Assembly: GCA_002105175.1 (NCBI GenBank)
Contig: MCGE01000009.1
Location: 558,001-622,000 of the forward strand
Reading direction: 5' to 3'
DNA from: Absidia repens
Lineage: Eukaryota; Mucoromycota; Mucoromycetes; Mucorales; Cunninghamellaceae
Length of the DNA: 64,000 bases
Position numbers and translations under genes: made by a program. Shown here piece by piece: positions 24,025 through 37,578 of this stretch. Each line of letters starts with the position of its first letter. Positions within the stretch are counted from its first letter, which is position 1. Under the pieces are notes generated by a model that was given only the letters and a program-made list of their open reading frames with translations, ran no database searches and was not told the DNA's origin.

Positions 24025-24660
24025 ACATTTCACATCCCGCACACGTGAATTTTTATTTTTGCCCATTCTCAATTTTTCCTCTCTTCTTTCCTTTCTCTCT
24101 ATTTCTTTGTTTAATTCATCACAATTGTCGTCCCTATGGTGAGATGGTGGGCTCAGATTAGTGTTAGGACTAGTTTAGAAGCGTTTTCAGCTCAGGGATT
24201 ACAAGATACATGGGGAAGCCCTTTCATTTGGATCTTGGATTTGGAACCACCATTAGTTGGCTTTTTGGAACCTTCATTAGCTTAGTTTAGTTTTAGTTTG
24301 TCCATAGTTTGTATTTACACCTGAATAAAGCATGTCTATTTTTCACCTCCTTCCATGAAGAATGTCTCATTAGTCTGTCTCATGTCTTGTGCAATAGATT
24401 ACTTTTTTTTTTTTTACTACCATCACCATTTGTTCTCTTTACTGTTTCCTTAAGTCTTTCTCAATGTCTTCTCTAATACGGAACGTTAATTACAATTGCC
24501 CTCTAGACTAATGTTGACCATTTTTTAAACCGCACACTAGTCCCGTCATGCTAACCCCATTATCCCTTCACTGATTTTGACCTTCGTAATTTTCAATAAA
24601 ATATGCCCTCTTTTTTTATTTTATCCATCAACCTCCACAATTCGTCCCATCGTATATGGA
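24025..24660 (+). repeat. dispersed repeat R1, copy 5 (near full length)
   Basis: Full landmark order: CATCCCGCACACGTGAAT, pyrimidine tract, TTAGTGTTAGGACTAGTTTA, GCTCAGGGATTACAAGAT, CATGGGGAAGCCCTTTCATT, CCACCATTAGTTGGC, CTGAATAAAGCATG, TCATGTCTTGTGCAATAGAT, TAGACTAATGTTGACCATTT, and the far end CCCATCGTATATGG. About 635 bp. Confidence 0.8.
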
Positions 24661-25569
24661 ACACTTTTTTTTTTGTATGGTTAGACATGAATTAAATGTT
24701 ATGCCATGTACGACGATGGTAGCGGTGACACTAGAGCGAGAATTTCTGAAGAACCAGTATCACTTCGTAAGTTGACGTTTCCTTGCGAACGTGCTGCAAT
24801 GTACCTTCAACATCTGTTGGTCAATGATAAAGCATTATAAATAAGAATACTGCTCAGCTAATATGTCCATATGACTTTCTTTCTACGTTTTGGGTATTTT
24901 TTTTATTACAAATAATTTTTTTATTAATATCAATCATATATTATGCTTTCCTTTGTGACTATTTGTAAATGTGATGGAATATGTAGTACCATGAAAGGGC
25001 TATGAAGGGTTATAAAACTATAAAACCAAGTGTACCCATAGAGCAATAATGGTAAAGCAAAGTTTGATTAGTTGCGTAATAAACCAAAATAAAAAATGCA
25101 TCAAGGTGACACTGCCCCCATACTTCACAAAATGTATCACACCATACAGTATATATTTCAATATCCTAAATAGCATCCCATTCCCATTTCCAATCAAGTC
25201 AATAAAAAGTCGTAGTTTTATGAGAGTTGCTTTTATTCATGTGAATTCGATAAAAAAAGAAGATGATGGACAAAGGAAGTTAATGTAGAAAATAAAAAAT
25301 AAAAATGTGTATGTGATTGAAGTAGATTTCACCAGTTTTCATTTGCAAGCAAAGGAAAAAAATCAAGATCAAAACGGAGAGGTAATGCAAAGGGTAAAAA
25401 CAATGAATAATAAAGGGTATGTGTAAAAAAAAAAAAAAAAAAAGAAAGTAAAAGACAGAGAAGGGGATGGGAGCTCATGGAGAGGGAACTATACTAAAAC
25501 CACTGCTAGTGTTTTCATAATAACGCCACCGCCACCGCCATCATTACCATAAAGCAGATCCATAGAATT

Positions 25570-26516
25570 TCATTGACGCGGGGCTCTTCTGCGTTGCATC
25601 TTGGCGACCTTGTCGGAAGGACGATGGATCCGGATGTGTTGATTCAAATTGTCGGATCTTGAAAATCGTTTGCAGCAAGCTTCATAAGGGCATTCGAATG
25701 CTATAGTCCAGAAAAAAACAAAACAAAAAGGTGAGCCATTTCAAACCTCGACACATCAAAACAATAAATATTACACTTACGTTTTTCTTTTGTATGGATG
25801 GATCGTATATGACGTTTGAGATGTTCAGATCGCTTAAATACCTTTTGGCACCCCCCTTCAGTACATTCAAAGTTCTTGAGGACAGCAGCAACAGTAGCAG
25901 CAGCAGCCATAGCTTGAGATGATTCCTTTTTGACACGTTGCGAAGAGGAGCACGTTCTTTTGGATTGTTTCTTCTTGCTTGTTTTGGGCGTGGTTGCTGC
26001 ATTAGATGAGGTGGAGGTGGATGTGGAGGGTGATGATGATGAGGATAATGAGGTAAAAGATGGTGACGGGGATGATACCAAATGAGGGGAAGACATATCA
26101 GGTGATCCAAACGCAGATAATGAAGAAGAATAAATATCCAAAGGTTGTTGTTGGTGGTGTTGAAGAGGATGATAGGTGATGTTATCAGTTGGATATAACA
26201 AGTGGGATGGTGATAAATACATTTCATTCATCATATTTTGGAATGGTTGATAAAAAGGTGCATAGTCCAAACCACCGCAGGATACATTATTAGGTAGCAT
26301 CATCGTCTTGTCTTCATAATAATCGATCATGGGAGAGGGAGTTTCTTGTTGTTCACCATCAGATGAACTAGCTTCACTTTGAGATAACATATCAGTATAG
26401 CTGACCCTGCGCATATATTCTGACTCTTGTTGTTGCTGATAGTATTGATATTGGTAGCCAAATGGTGATCCCATGGTAGAGGTGGAGTTATTAGCGAAGG
26501 TTGATTGGAAGTCCAT
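25570..26516 (-). CDS. C2H2 zinc-finger transcription factor, Msn2/Msn4-like
   Basis: Likely stress or nutrient regulator. Exons on the minus strand at 25781-26516 and 25570-25700 give 288 residues; the intron falls inside the TKEKPFECP linker. Two tandem C-terminal fingers are seen, FECTEGGCQKVFKRSEHLKR and FECPYEACCKRFSRSDNLNQ, each closed by HIR-H. The recognition helices KRSEHLKRH and SRSDNLNQH match those of Msn2/Msn4, which read CCCCT stress elements. The N-terminal 200 residues are Ser/Gln/Tyr-rich and disordered (a possible activation domain). A basic stretch (TSKKKQSKRTCSSS) just before the fingers may be a nuclear localisation signal. The tail KMQRRRAPRQ is short. The orthologue among fungal Msn2-like proteins is unresolved. 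Confidence 0.88.
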
Positions 26517-27916
26517 TTCGTTTCTATTTTGATCATAACCGAAAAAGTAATGTTAGACTACTGTACTCTACGGAACCACACTCGGCCTATTTTTTTCGTG
26601 AGCTCCCACAGCAAATGTGTGCTGCATGCATGCATTTTTTTTTCAGTTTGTATTACTTACCAAAAAACAAAGAGATAGTATAAACAATAAAAGAGAATAT
26701 GGGTAACCTTTTTTATCAAAAAAAAGGAACAAGAGAGGATATAAAAAAAAAAGAGTAAAAGGAGTGATAATAAAAAAAAAGATATGTATATAATAAACAA
26801 GTAAAATTCTTTTTCAAAAAGAAAAGCTAGTTTAATGAAGAAAAGTGAGAAGAAGTGAAAGAAAGACGAAAAAAAATAGGCAAATCAAATTCAGACTCTT
26901 TTTATAAGGTTATTTTTAGCGCTTGCATGAAAATTGTTCACGGGGCGTTTACGCCTGCGTGATTTGTTAAAACCCCGCTTGCAGCCAAACAAAGAGAAGG
27001 AAAACGGGTTTAACCTTACAGTCATCCACCATCCATTCTACTACATATGTTTGTCAATTAGAACCCCCGATTAAAGTGCATCAACAATAAATAAATAAAA
27101 AAAGAAAGAGGAAAAAAAACATGTCGTAGCACAAAAAGGAACCAAAACCCTATTATGAAAAAGGATCATCCGGCGATATGTAATGCGAATGACTGACATG
27201 ACGATGATGAATGGATGAGTTTGCAAATAAAAAAAAATATACTGTAGAACGTAAAGGTAATGCTCTTCACAATACAGTGTCATATGTACCGCCTTTTAAA
27301 GAAGACCTTTCTTCCTCTTTTTTTTTTTTAAATTGTTATTATCGATTTTGTTATAATTAGAAATTAAGAGTGGATAATGATGGAATGCCTTTTTCGGACA
27401 TTTGACGAGTTTGGTGTATTGCAGATCGAAAAATAGACCTGTTTCTTTTCTCACTCATAGTTGGAATCACCTATCAAAGGAAAGCACAGACTCATCGATT
27501 TCCATCAAATATCAACCTGTTACCATTTGACAGTTGATTGGTGTCATTTTTCATTTTTTTCATTTGATGATATTGTATATGATATATAAATATGCTAAAA
27601 TACAGTAAGCTACACACTATTAATGAAAATCATTGATGACCAGTATTTTCATTTTTGCTGGATGGGAATTAATCACTCAATCTTGTTGACTTTTTTTTTC
27701 GGGTAGGTCCAGCTAATTCTGCATCAACTGCATGCAAAAGACGTATTTAATCATTCTTCCACTTCTACTTTTCTTGCTATTTCTCATTTGCATCCCGGGT
27801 CAGGCTGACAACCAAGTAAGTCAACCAAAGAAAACGGGCCCAATTTTTTTCCCACCCCAATCGATTGTGCTTTTACCAAATAGAGTGATCCCTCCTCTCC
27901 TATTCCGGAACACATA

Positions 27917-27948
<32 letters not shown>

Positions 27949-28852
27949 GCCCAACCACTACCATTACTATTTTGAATAATGTGGCAAAAAAAAAAAAAAA
28001 ACCTTAAAAAAGAACAAAGAAAAATAAGTAAGAGAGGAAGTAAATTGTCAATGCTTTTGTGATGCCATCGTGCTATCCACAAGATCTTCATATCTTCTTC
28101 TAAAGAAAACAAAAACAAATAATCATTTCATCCAACCATTATTTTTCCTTTATACATACACCGTGTCTGCGCACGCATTTCAACTGCTTGATTAAGACAG
28201 ATGCGTCATCATTACATATCCACTTGGGGAGGGAGGTTTTTAAAAAAAAGAGTAATAGAATGGAAAATGATACATCTTGATACTCACTGAGTCCGTAGCA
28301 CTAGTTAACTTTATATTTTGACCATCCCTCTAGAGAAGCATGTGTATACGTGTGCCCATCAACACAACCACAACAAATAGAGACTATCAAAGATGAGCCC
28401 ATCCCCAACTGTCATTTTCTCCGGGTGTGAACGATCCCCCTTACTCTTTTTTTCTTTTTCCTTTGGATTTCATTTCCTTTTTTCTTTTTTTTTCTGCAGA
28501 ACCGAGTGTCCCTTCCCAAGTGTAGCACAACCTATCCCACTATTTTTCATTTCTCATATTCCAAGGTGACACCAGCTGTACATCTGCCATGCTTGTTTTT
28601 TTTTGTCCCCGATATAATTTGTTTTTCTCATCCAGGTACAAAAAAAAAAAAAAAAAGGTTGGTGTTGAATGATAGGGGTATTTTATTTTGATAAGCGTAA
28701 ATAATAATAATAATAATAATAATAACAAAACACCAATAATAAGGCTAATAAATAATAATAATAATAATGATAATGATAATAACCATAATAGCCAGAGTAC
28801 TGTCAAGTCAAATAATTGGGGGAGGAGAGTCGCCAGATCATCCAAGTTGATT
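26517..28852. other. intergenic, mostly empty, with one doubtful secreted-peptide gene and microsatellites
   Basis: The promoter side of the C2H2 gene has pyrimidine/purine blocks and a GC-rich patch near 26938-26985. Microsatellites: CA near 27912-27948 and AAT near 28700-28770. A possible two-exon secreted peptide (27732-28691) is listed separately. Confidence 0.5.
27732..28691 (+). CDS. possible small secreted protein (doubtful two-exon model)
   Basis: An ATG at 27732 opens MQKTYLIILPLLLFLLFLIC, followed by IPGQADNQ and a good donor (CAA|GTAAGT at 27815/27816). This looks like a cleavable signal peptide. A strong acceptor, T-rich and ending CTGCAG at 28499, would join NRVSLPKCSTTYPTIFHFSY in the same phase and run to a stop at 28691, giving 91 residues. 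Against it: the intron would be 684 nt, far longer than most here, the exon 2 product is itself hydrophobic and includes a poly-Lys stretch from an A-run, and no family is recognised. Confidence 0.2.
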
Positions 28853-31800
28853 TCATTCCGTTCGCATATCACCACCGTCCAAAAGATCCTGCAACAACAA
28901 ACTTTCAATAAAAGGCAAATCTGGCTTGGCCAACATGTATGACGACTGATAAACATATAGACTGATCTGATGAATAAAAAAGTCCAGTTGGGAGATGGAG
29001 CCAATGTTGTGCATAGTGAGCATGGGTCGTCTTAGTTCGCCTGTGGATGGTACTGTCATTGTGTTGTGTGGCCAATCCGTCATCATTTTTGTCCCACCTT
29101 CTTGATCCATAGGCAACATGGTCATAGTATTGTTGTTTGTTCCGACTTCCGAAGATAATGCTGACGGTGTTGAAGTTGACGATGCTGAGGATGACAAGGT
29201 TGAAAAATGAAGTTTGTCGCTAAGTTTGTCCATAATCGGTAACGTTGTCGTTGCCGTCGATGTTGGTTCTACTGTTTTTGGTTGTTCGCGTTGAATCACA
29301 GCTTCCACTGTATCACGAATAAATATCCATTGGTACCTATGATCACATATTAAAAATAGATATTAGACTTTTTTTTTTCTTTGTTTTGACCACTATGACT
29401 TACACTTGAAAAGAGTCTAATTCCAATGTGCATAGCAAATCTAAAAATTTACATCCACCCAATGCAATTTGTGCTTCTTCTGGTTTATCATGAATCCCAT
29501 TGGACAGCACATGATTGAAAAGCCGCATCTAAGAACAAAGAAAATTTTGAATGGTTCCGTCATCATCTCAATGCCTATCTACTATCCCAATCCCTTTTTG
29601 TTCTTACCAGTTCCGAAATCAACACGGGCCAAAAATTCACCAAATGCTTCTGAGAAAACCGAATCAAGAGAATACGAAGACAGAGGTAGATTTCAACATG
29701 CATCATTTCACTGTGATCCAATTTTAATCCACCAATAATTTTTTCTTGTAGAGAAGGCAACTGTGGTACAAACTGGTCCAAGGTCCCAGAGAAAATCACA
29801 AATGATACACGGCGAAGATGCAAAGCCCTTTGCCAAGCTTCATGTTCTTTGTTGGATGTCGTGAAAAATGCACTGTTGTTCACCGTGGCTGTCGTGACAA
29901 TCTTGCCCATCAGTTCCATAAACCGTTCTTTTTCCAAGCTAAACATCGTTGATAATACCTTGCACCATTTTAGCGCTGTCGTCCTTGTGATGTAAAAAAA
30001 GCGGTCTTCGTTGAATACATCCCACACTTCTTTTCGCCACGTCTTGTAAGTAAACGGCATCTTCGCCATTTCCACCACTTGGTCTACAATCACTGCACCA
30101 CCGTGAAGTACGCCACCGCCGCCACCTCGAAGCATGGTTGTTGTTGTTGTTGATGATGATGGGGATAACGAGGATGGCGTTGACACTGACTGTTGTTGTG
30201 ACCCATGTTTCTTGTATATTGTTGGCATACTGGGTATCGGGGCTCGGGATCGCAAATGAGGTCCAATCACATAGTACACCAGGTTGTTCAATAAAGAGTT
30301 GATTCGATCTTGATCACCCATCAAGAGCCGCAGCTGTGGAATCACATTTGTTGCCAGATAGTGGTTAACTTGAATGATCATGAAATCTTCCCTAGATTTC
30401 CAGCTTGCTTTCTTTTCCAGGTCCGATATTGTCGTTGTTGAAAGATTGAGTGGTATAATATTGACACCGGTACCTACACCATCGTTGCCAGTACCATCTT
30501 TTGATGATGATGATCCTGTTGCATTTGTGAAGAACAATTCTGTCCCAGTTGTTGATTGTATTGATGAAAGGGTTGTTGAAGTGCCATTGCCTGATCCCAA
30601 GGATAGCGTTGTCGAGAATGGTGAGGAAATATTCGAAGTAGTAGTTGCATAGGATAAAAGTGTATCGTGGTGTTGATGCTGCTGTTGCAGAGGATCGTCG
30701 TCGTATGCATTGGTCCGCCCTCGAAGCCACAAACTTTGGTCAAACGATCGTCCAGCAATCAGTATACAATAATCGACACACCTTTGGTACAAATCTTGAG
30801 CATCTTTGCGCATTTTCTTATCATCTGAGAAGCGCATCACTCCATCGAGCACAACCGTCAAAAACCGCAAGAGTCCAGGCAAAAACGTCTTGTAAGATGA
30901 TGCTTGAGAAAGGTATTCTTTGGCAAATGAATGAACCAAGGGCCACATCGTAGCAAGTGTTTCTGCCTTGATCATTTCTTGGCAATATATTTCAGCAAAT
31001 CGCAAGATAGAGGTATCAGTCCTAATGATGATACACAGAATCATAAAGTCAGTTTTCGTCTATTTTTTCCTTCCCCGTATAGCCTTACAAATTTCCAGTT
31101 CTTAGGATAGGCCGTTTTCTATGTGTCTGCGAGGAGCCGGTTGTCCTTTGTCGAATACTGTCCAGTAATATTGTGATAATTTGTTGAGGGGAGCTTGTAG
31201 GAATACTTGCCAATACTTCCATAGGTATCAATTGGAAATGATCAGATGAAACCTATTGATAAAAACTGATTAATATTTTCATTTTTTTATCCTTCCAAGC
31301 ACACTTACCTCATATTCCAGGGCGATAGGATTTTCCACGAAGAATATTTCAGTAAAACCTTCGATGGTATCTGATGGGCAGTTCCTGAAGAGCAGTTCAA
31401 AGGTAGTTTCAAGCCTTGCTTTAACATGATCCGCGGCATACGCAAAAGATTGTAGTACTGCATCCTTCTTGGCGCATCCAATGGTATTTACTGTCTGTTG
31501 ATCCCAGTTTGGTTGTCGAAACACACGCCATACATCTAATAAAATGTGAAGCACCACAGGTAAATGAAACAGAAGTGCATTTCGCGGTTTCGATTTGTCG
31601 CCTGCGTCAACTGATGTTGTTTGTGTATCTGTTGATGTTGATGTCGTACCAGTTTCAAACGTTGACCCCGTCATTCCTGGTGTTGGTGTTGGTGTTGCTG
31701 ACGCTGCTGCTGTTGCTGTAACCGCTGCCGTAGGTGCTGCTGGATGCTGCATCATCAATTGCACAATGCCCCATAGTTCCGCATGATCTTCCACCCTCGG

Positions 31801-34800
31801 CATCATAAATTGTCTTGAATTTAAATGATGTGAATCCATTGGCATCGACCACAAATCACTAAGAGTACGATCCGTAATACCAAAACAAAGTACTTTTTCT
31901 AGTCCATTCAAAAACACCAGAATATCCGTTTCAGGTCCACCAATCACTGCACCGCGTTCTTGAATCAACGGTTGCGTTGTTGCAGGAAGTCTGGTTTTGT
32001 CACTGGCACCCCGGTGATATCCATCCCCTTCATCGTCATCGCCTTCGTCGTTCAGATATTTCCAATTCAGTCCATGATTGTCGTTAGAAGAGGTAGTCCT
32101 TTGTCCCACAAACGCCGTTCCGTTGGTTTGGCCCGCAGCACCATGCATGAGCAAGCGCACAGTCACATTGCAAAGATTGACTTGTTCACAAAGACATATC
32201 AGGATAGGCACAATCACTTGTCGGAAGCCTTGACGAACATGTGGCAGGGTAACAAGCACAAAATCCATCCATTGTGAGAGTATAGGACGGTTGCTGGAGG
32301 TGTGGAAAGCATCAGTCACGCACTTGACATAAAGATTCGCTGTTGATCGGGCTAGCTTCAATGCTTCTTGCTGCGTACCTTGTTGTAAAGATGCACTTTG
32401 TGGGCGGTGAAGCAACTGATGAGTTTGTGAAGATAGCGATGCCATGGTGGATGTATTCATAAACGGTGAAGAAGAGATTGAATCGCCCATTGGGAATGAT
32501 GTCGTTGATGGTCGATGTCTGTGTTGATGCCGTTTGGTATTCGTTGATAATGATGGTGATGACGATGGTGGCGAGGTCGTATGTGATTTATGTCCAGCCA
32601 TACTGGTTCCAGCCGCTGTGATCGCCATGGTTGCATGTAGAAGATGAAGTAGTTTGGGTTGAATGTCTAGATCACCAGATGATATACAGAATAGCAATTT
32701 CTTGAGCACACTTTCTTGAGTAAGTGAAGTGATAGTCATGTCAACATAATCGAGTTTCGATATGATAAGATAGAGCAAGTCGGATGCATGTAGTTGGATT
32801 CGACGCACAGACTTGATCAACTTGGATTGCAGATTGTCACACGGCTCAGTTTCCAAAAACCTAGAAATATGAAGTTAAAAAGAAAGTGTATAAGATAACT
32901 ACAATTAAACCTAGAGATCATTTGTTCTTGATCCTGTTCTTGATTTACCTTATTGCGATATGTACTAGAAGTTCCAAAAAAGTCAAATTGGGATGATCTA
33001 TCACAAACAAAAAAAAAAAAAAAAGGTCTATGAGTGAAAACTGCATAACTAATACCTATTATTAAAGTCATTCTCTTACCATTGGTACAAATCCCAAGAC
33101 CAGATTGAATCAATGAAGGCATTGTACCAGCAGTACCAACAGTGTAGTTATTGCATGCCTTGAGAACACCTACACCACCGAATTGGATGAGAGTTGTCAG
33201 AGTTGTAATCATATAATCCACAATATCCATGTCAAATGACCGCATGTACAAAAAGTATGAAATAGTCAGATGCTGATGTTGCTGTTGTTGCTGTTGACCA
33301 GGTTGAGGATGAAGAGGGACAATATATTGATAGACGTACGGGATATTTTTTTCGGTGGGTCGGCGGATGATGTTGCGATTGAGTAGAGTGATAATAAATG
33401 GTTCCAAGAGACGAGCATAACTTTTCAGATGACACCTAATCCATGTTTCGGCAGCACGGCGATTGACTGGACTGTTGTCATCACGTAAAAGATCCAACAT
33501 CAAAAACATGGGCCTTGAGAAAACAACTGACGCCTCCACCATGTTTTCAGACAGTTCCCAAAAGATTCCAAATTTTTCATAGTTGGCCATACGTTCGTGG
33601 TCGTCAGGTATGATCAAATATGCAGCAACAATTGCTTCCACATGATGCTGAACTGATGTATCTGTCAATAGCCAAAGTAGTTCTACAGTTCGCATATGGA
33701 GTAGCTGAGTAGAAGGCCCAAGGAAACCCCATAGCTAACAAAAAAAAAGTAGTTTGGTATCTAACGAAAAAAAGTGGACCGTATCTCCCCCTCTTTTTTT
33801 TTATATAGTACCTTGTTCAATATTTGTTTCGTCTGGTGTTTTTCCTTCAAAATAGCTCCATCCAAAAAACCTTGCTGCTTTATCAGTTGAGTCAGAGTAG
33901 AGAGACCAGCATCAACTACACCAAATTCTCGACTATGTTGACAGCATTTGAGCAGTGTTTGAGTAAGTTCTATCTTGAGTTGTTGCCGCTGTTCGTTTAT
34001 CTGTCCATCGTTGTCGAAATAGTTGTCCCCAATAGTATGTTTTGTTACAATCGTCAACGCCGAGCAAACGCCATGCAGTACTTGTTCCAGTTGAGCATCC
34101 AGATGTCGCAAACGCTTCCCGTCAACACCTACATCCACTCCATCAGTATTTCCAGTATCAGGTGCCACCACGTACGTATTCACTAGTTCTGCCAAAAACC
34201 GAATCAGATTGGTTACTATTTCATTCAGCAAAGTTGATCCTCGTATCGGTCCATAGGATGGTCTTGTGATTGCCGCGGCAATGGATTTGTCTTCAGTCAA
34301 TATAGGCGTTCTTTGGCTAGTAAGATCCCCTTCATCTTCTTGGTCGACAGTACTGGTGCTGATTTTGACAGGTGGTGATCCAGAAACATACCCAGGGTTT
34401 TTGATATCGCCTGATTTGTTTGTGCTGCTGTTGGTACATCGCTTCACCCCGTAAAAGTCCCGAGCATATTCCAAAGCATCCATTCCGGTGATAAATTCCT
34501 TTTGATAATTGACTGAAGAAGGTTCTTCCGTTAACACAGATGACTTTCGTTGGCGGTCCTGGAAGACAGAGTCGGGTAACTGTCGCAGTATAAGAAGGAT
34601 GATATCGATACATTTCATGATTTGTGGCAGAATTTCCGTAAAGGATACATGTTGTAATGATTCCTATTAGAAAGAGATAGTAAAATGTTAGATCAATTTT
34701 CTCAAATTTCACTTGTTCTGAGTATTACTTGAAGTTTTTGAGTCATAGATGTCAGGACAAGAGGTAGATGCATATGCTTGATTTCTTCATCAGTAAATTT

Positions 34801-36567
34801 GAATGATTTCAGTGTGAATTCCACCAGTGGTAAGCTCATTTTCTTGGAATGACCAAAAGTTGAGTTTGACACCTTGTCAAGGGGAGGGAAGGATTGGTCA
34901 ATGACATCAAATAACTTCATCCATATCAAGTAAGGTTCCACCATTTCCATCCACATGTTCGCCGTTTGTAAGATCTAATAGTAATATACCATCGCCATAA
35001 GAAAAAAAAAAGTTTAGATCATATTTCCCTTCATATCATTCGTTTTTTTTTTGTTTTTTTTTTTTCTTACTTCTTGTTCCACTAATCCGCATTGTTCACA
35101 CCCTTGAAGACTAATAAAAGAATCTGTAATAATATTGTTCACCAGAGGTTGGCCAATTTCCCATTTGTCCATTAAAGATATCAGTATCTTGTAAGGTTTC
35201 TGAGCTTCCATCACAAGCGAGGAAGTGTCATCTGCTTCTTCATATGACTTGCGGGACGTACTGTAAGACGCTTTAAACAATAGGTTTTGGATTGCTTGAG
35301 TTGTTGCTTTTTCTGCATAATGATGGAAGTATTTGAGTTGGCTATGTGGTGTTGAATCAGATCCCAATAACCAAGCGTATAATCGTCGATTAAGTGACAT
35401 GTCCTTTCGTAAAACAATCGACAAAGCGTATCGAGCCAAAATAACCAAATCATCATGTTGCAACGTTCTAATGAATATCCCCACCCCCGAAAAAGGTTGT
35501 CAATAAATGATAATATCGTTTTGATAAGAGAATAAAAATTGTTTACCTATACTGTAGTGAATAGTTTTGAACTAATAATTCCAACATACCACGTTGAACC
35601 AATAGGTGTTGATCGGTAATAGTAGCAGAAAAAGCGCGCACCATCAGACCAATGTTGTCAGGACCACCAAGTACCAATGCCACATCTTCTGTATTTGTGA
35701 TTTTCGGTAATCTTCGTAAAAGGTAGTTAAGACAAGGCAGCCGTAAACTGGTATCGTTGATCATAACCAGCCAAACGCATGAATAAAAGTAAGGTAGTTC
35801 CACCATATCTGACAGCCGGTCCATCATCGTCACAACCTTGTCGAATCCTTCGCTTCCTTCTTCTTCTAAAGCTGGTAACAGTGCAATAATAAGTCCACGC
35901 ATTGCTGGTCGTAATTTCGTACCAAGTGGATAGTAGTATTTTTCGAATATATTCAATAATTGAGGCTATTGAAAAAGAGAAAAAGATCGAAGTGTGAATA
36001 TGTGTGATGTAGGATTGCCTTCTTTTCCGTTTTACCTTGACATGAGTAGCAGCATACTGGATAAAAGGAAATAAACCAACAGACCATAAAGGTAGATCAT
36101 CAGCGAGTTGTTGTTTCTAAATAAAAAGAAAAAAAAAGGGGGAGACGGTGGTTGAGATCGACAGATGAAAAGCAAATATACTGTTTCGTTCAATACACTT
36201 ACTCCAATAGTTTCCAAAATGTAAGCATACACTTCCAATGTCTTCTGATGCACACCAGCAGGAAAACCAGGATTCAAACATTGAGCCAAACGTTTTGAGA
36301 CAATATGTTTGTGAGGGATCGTTTTGAATTGAGGGTACGCTTGAAAGGACTTTTTTTCGAGCGTAAAACAAGAAGGTTAGTATATCGATCTCCCTGCAAT
36401 AATGATTTAGTATTTTGATCATATGCATCACTTACCTTTAATAGCCTTCCGAGAAAGGATATAATATCAGCCCATTCGTCCACCGCATCAAAAGATTGTA
36501 GGTTTCGTTCTATAAGTTGTACATATTTTCTGAATCTTGGGTCTTGTTGTTGTTGTTTGTCTGGCAT
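28853..36567 (-). CDS. DOP1: Dopey family protein DOP1
   Basis: Large peripheral membrane protein. In yeast Dop1 works with the flippase Neo1 and with Mon2 in endosome-Golgi traffic. Fourteen exons on the minus strand (36436-36567, 36203-36349, 36036-36116, 35547-35965, 35071-35467, 34729-34974, 33812-34663, 33080-33734, 32949-32997, 31309-32860, 31089-31252, 29608-31021, 29404-29528, 28853-29336) join in frame to give 2238 residues. The Dopey N-terminal region begins DPRFRKYVQLIERNLQSFD and continues YPQFKTIPHKHIVSKRLAQC and FPAGVHQKTLEVYAYILETI. These are strong family matches. The rest is helical-repeat-like with long Ser/Thr/Gln linkers in the two largest exons, so it is longer than many fungal Dop1 proteins. 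The splice between exons 13 and 14 uses the second GT of GTGTAAGT, which keeps phase. Confidence 0.92.
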
Positions 36568-37578
36568 TGAAGAGGTCCACTTTTTATGTACACCAGATAA
36601 TGTTGAACAATGTTAATGGGAACGGAAAGGAGTGAAAAAAAAAAAAGAATGACTGAACGAAAAAGAGTGGTGAGAAGGTGAAAGAAACGTGTTTGGGCCA
36701 AAATGCGAAAATTGAGAGCGGAGATTAAACAATAAAACGTGGTACAATGTCATTTCCCTGCCAAGGAAATTGTCCACTATTCATACTATACGTGCTGTGA
36801 TCCACTGTGCTTACCTTGCATAAGCAAATTGTTGCAAAAATGTAAGGATGAAATCACAATTTTGCCTAATGTTTTTATTTTTGATACACTAGCTAAGATT
36901 CTTACTTTAATATTAATTTAAAGTAGCCCAAAATAAATAGTAAAATGCTGCTCAGGTGTTGGATTTGTCCGTACTTGTTTCTTTCCCTGACATCATGTGA
37001 TAGACGTTATTGAGCACGCTACTTCATTTTCTGTAAATCAATTTCTTCGACATTTACCTGAGTGGTAAAAAAAAAAAAAAACCAAAAAAACTAGTAAATG
37101 AGCCACACCGAAAATGGGCATTTCTACGTAACTGGGGAGGCGTTACTTACAACCCGGTACAGTTCATTCACACGGCTATTATCAGGTCTCTAGGCAAACA
37201 AAAAGCAACAATATAATCATCCATCCAAGACAAGATATCAAAAAACATAAAAACTTTGCTTTCACATATGATCATGATAAATAATCCATAAAATAAATTA
37301 TCAAAGCAGTAATCTTATTTTTATTTATTCAAAACAGGCAACAAAAAAAAAGGGGGGAGGGGGAGTGTGGAGGCACAATCATTCTACACAACTAAAAATA
37401 AAACTGCAACGAAAATAAAGAGAGGGAATTATAGATAAAATGGTATTCTGAAGATGTGACAAAGGGAGGAAGATGTGTATATAAAGGGAGTGTGTGGTAG
37501 GGAAGGGGCGGGATCGAATCCATAATAGCGAGTGAGTGAACAAGACTGATCTAGGCCAAGTCCGTAATGACTATCAAT
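36568..37578. other. intergenic between DOP1 and the RNase-kappa-like gene
   Basis: DOP1 promoter side and RNase-kappa-like 3' flank. AT-rich, no gene recognised. A purine-rich patch sits near 37345-37375. Confidence 0.55.

Larger units (their letters stand above)
20906..25569. other. 4.6-kb gene-poor region with R1 copies 4 and 5
   Basis: I find no gene. R1 copies lie at about 22551-22910 and 24025-24660. Other DNA is AT-rich with many stops in all frames. A local run of similar words (CTATTCTAC and variants) sits near 23605-23660. The last 300 bp is the 3' flank of the C2H2 gene. Confidence 0.55.

Noticed and set aside
37500..37560. GGGATCGAATCC as part of a tRNA gene
   Set aside because: No acceptor stem, D-arm or anticodon arm can be built around it.
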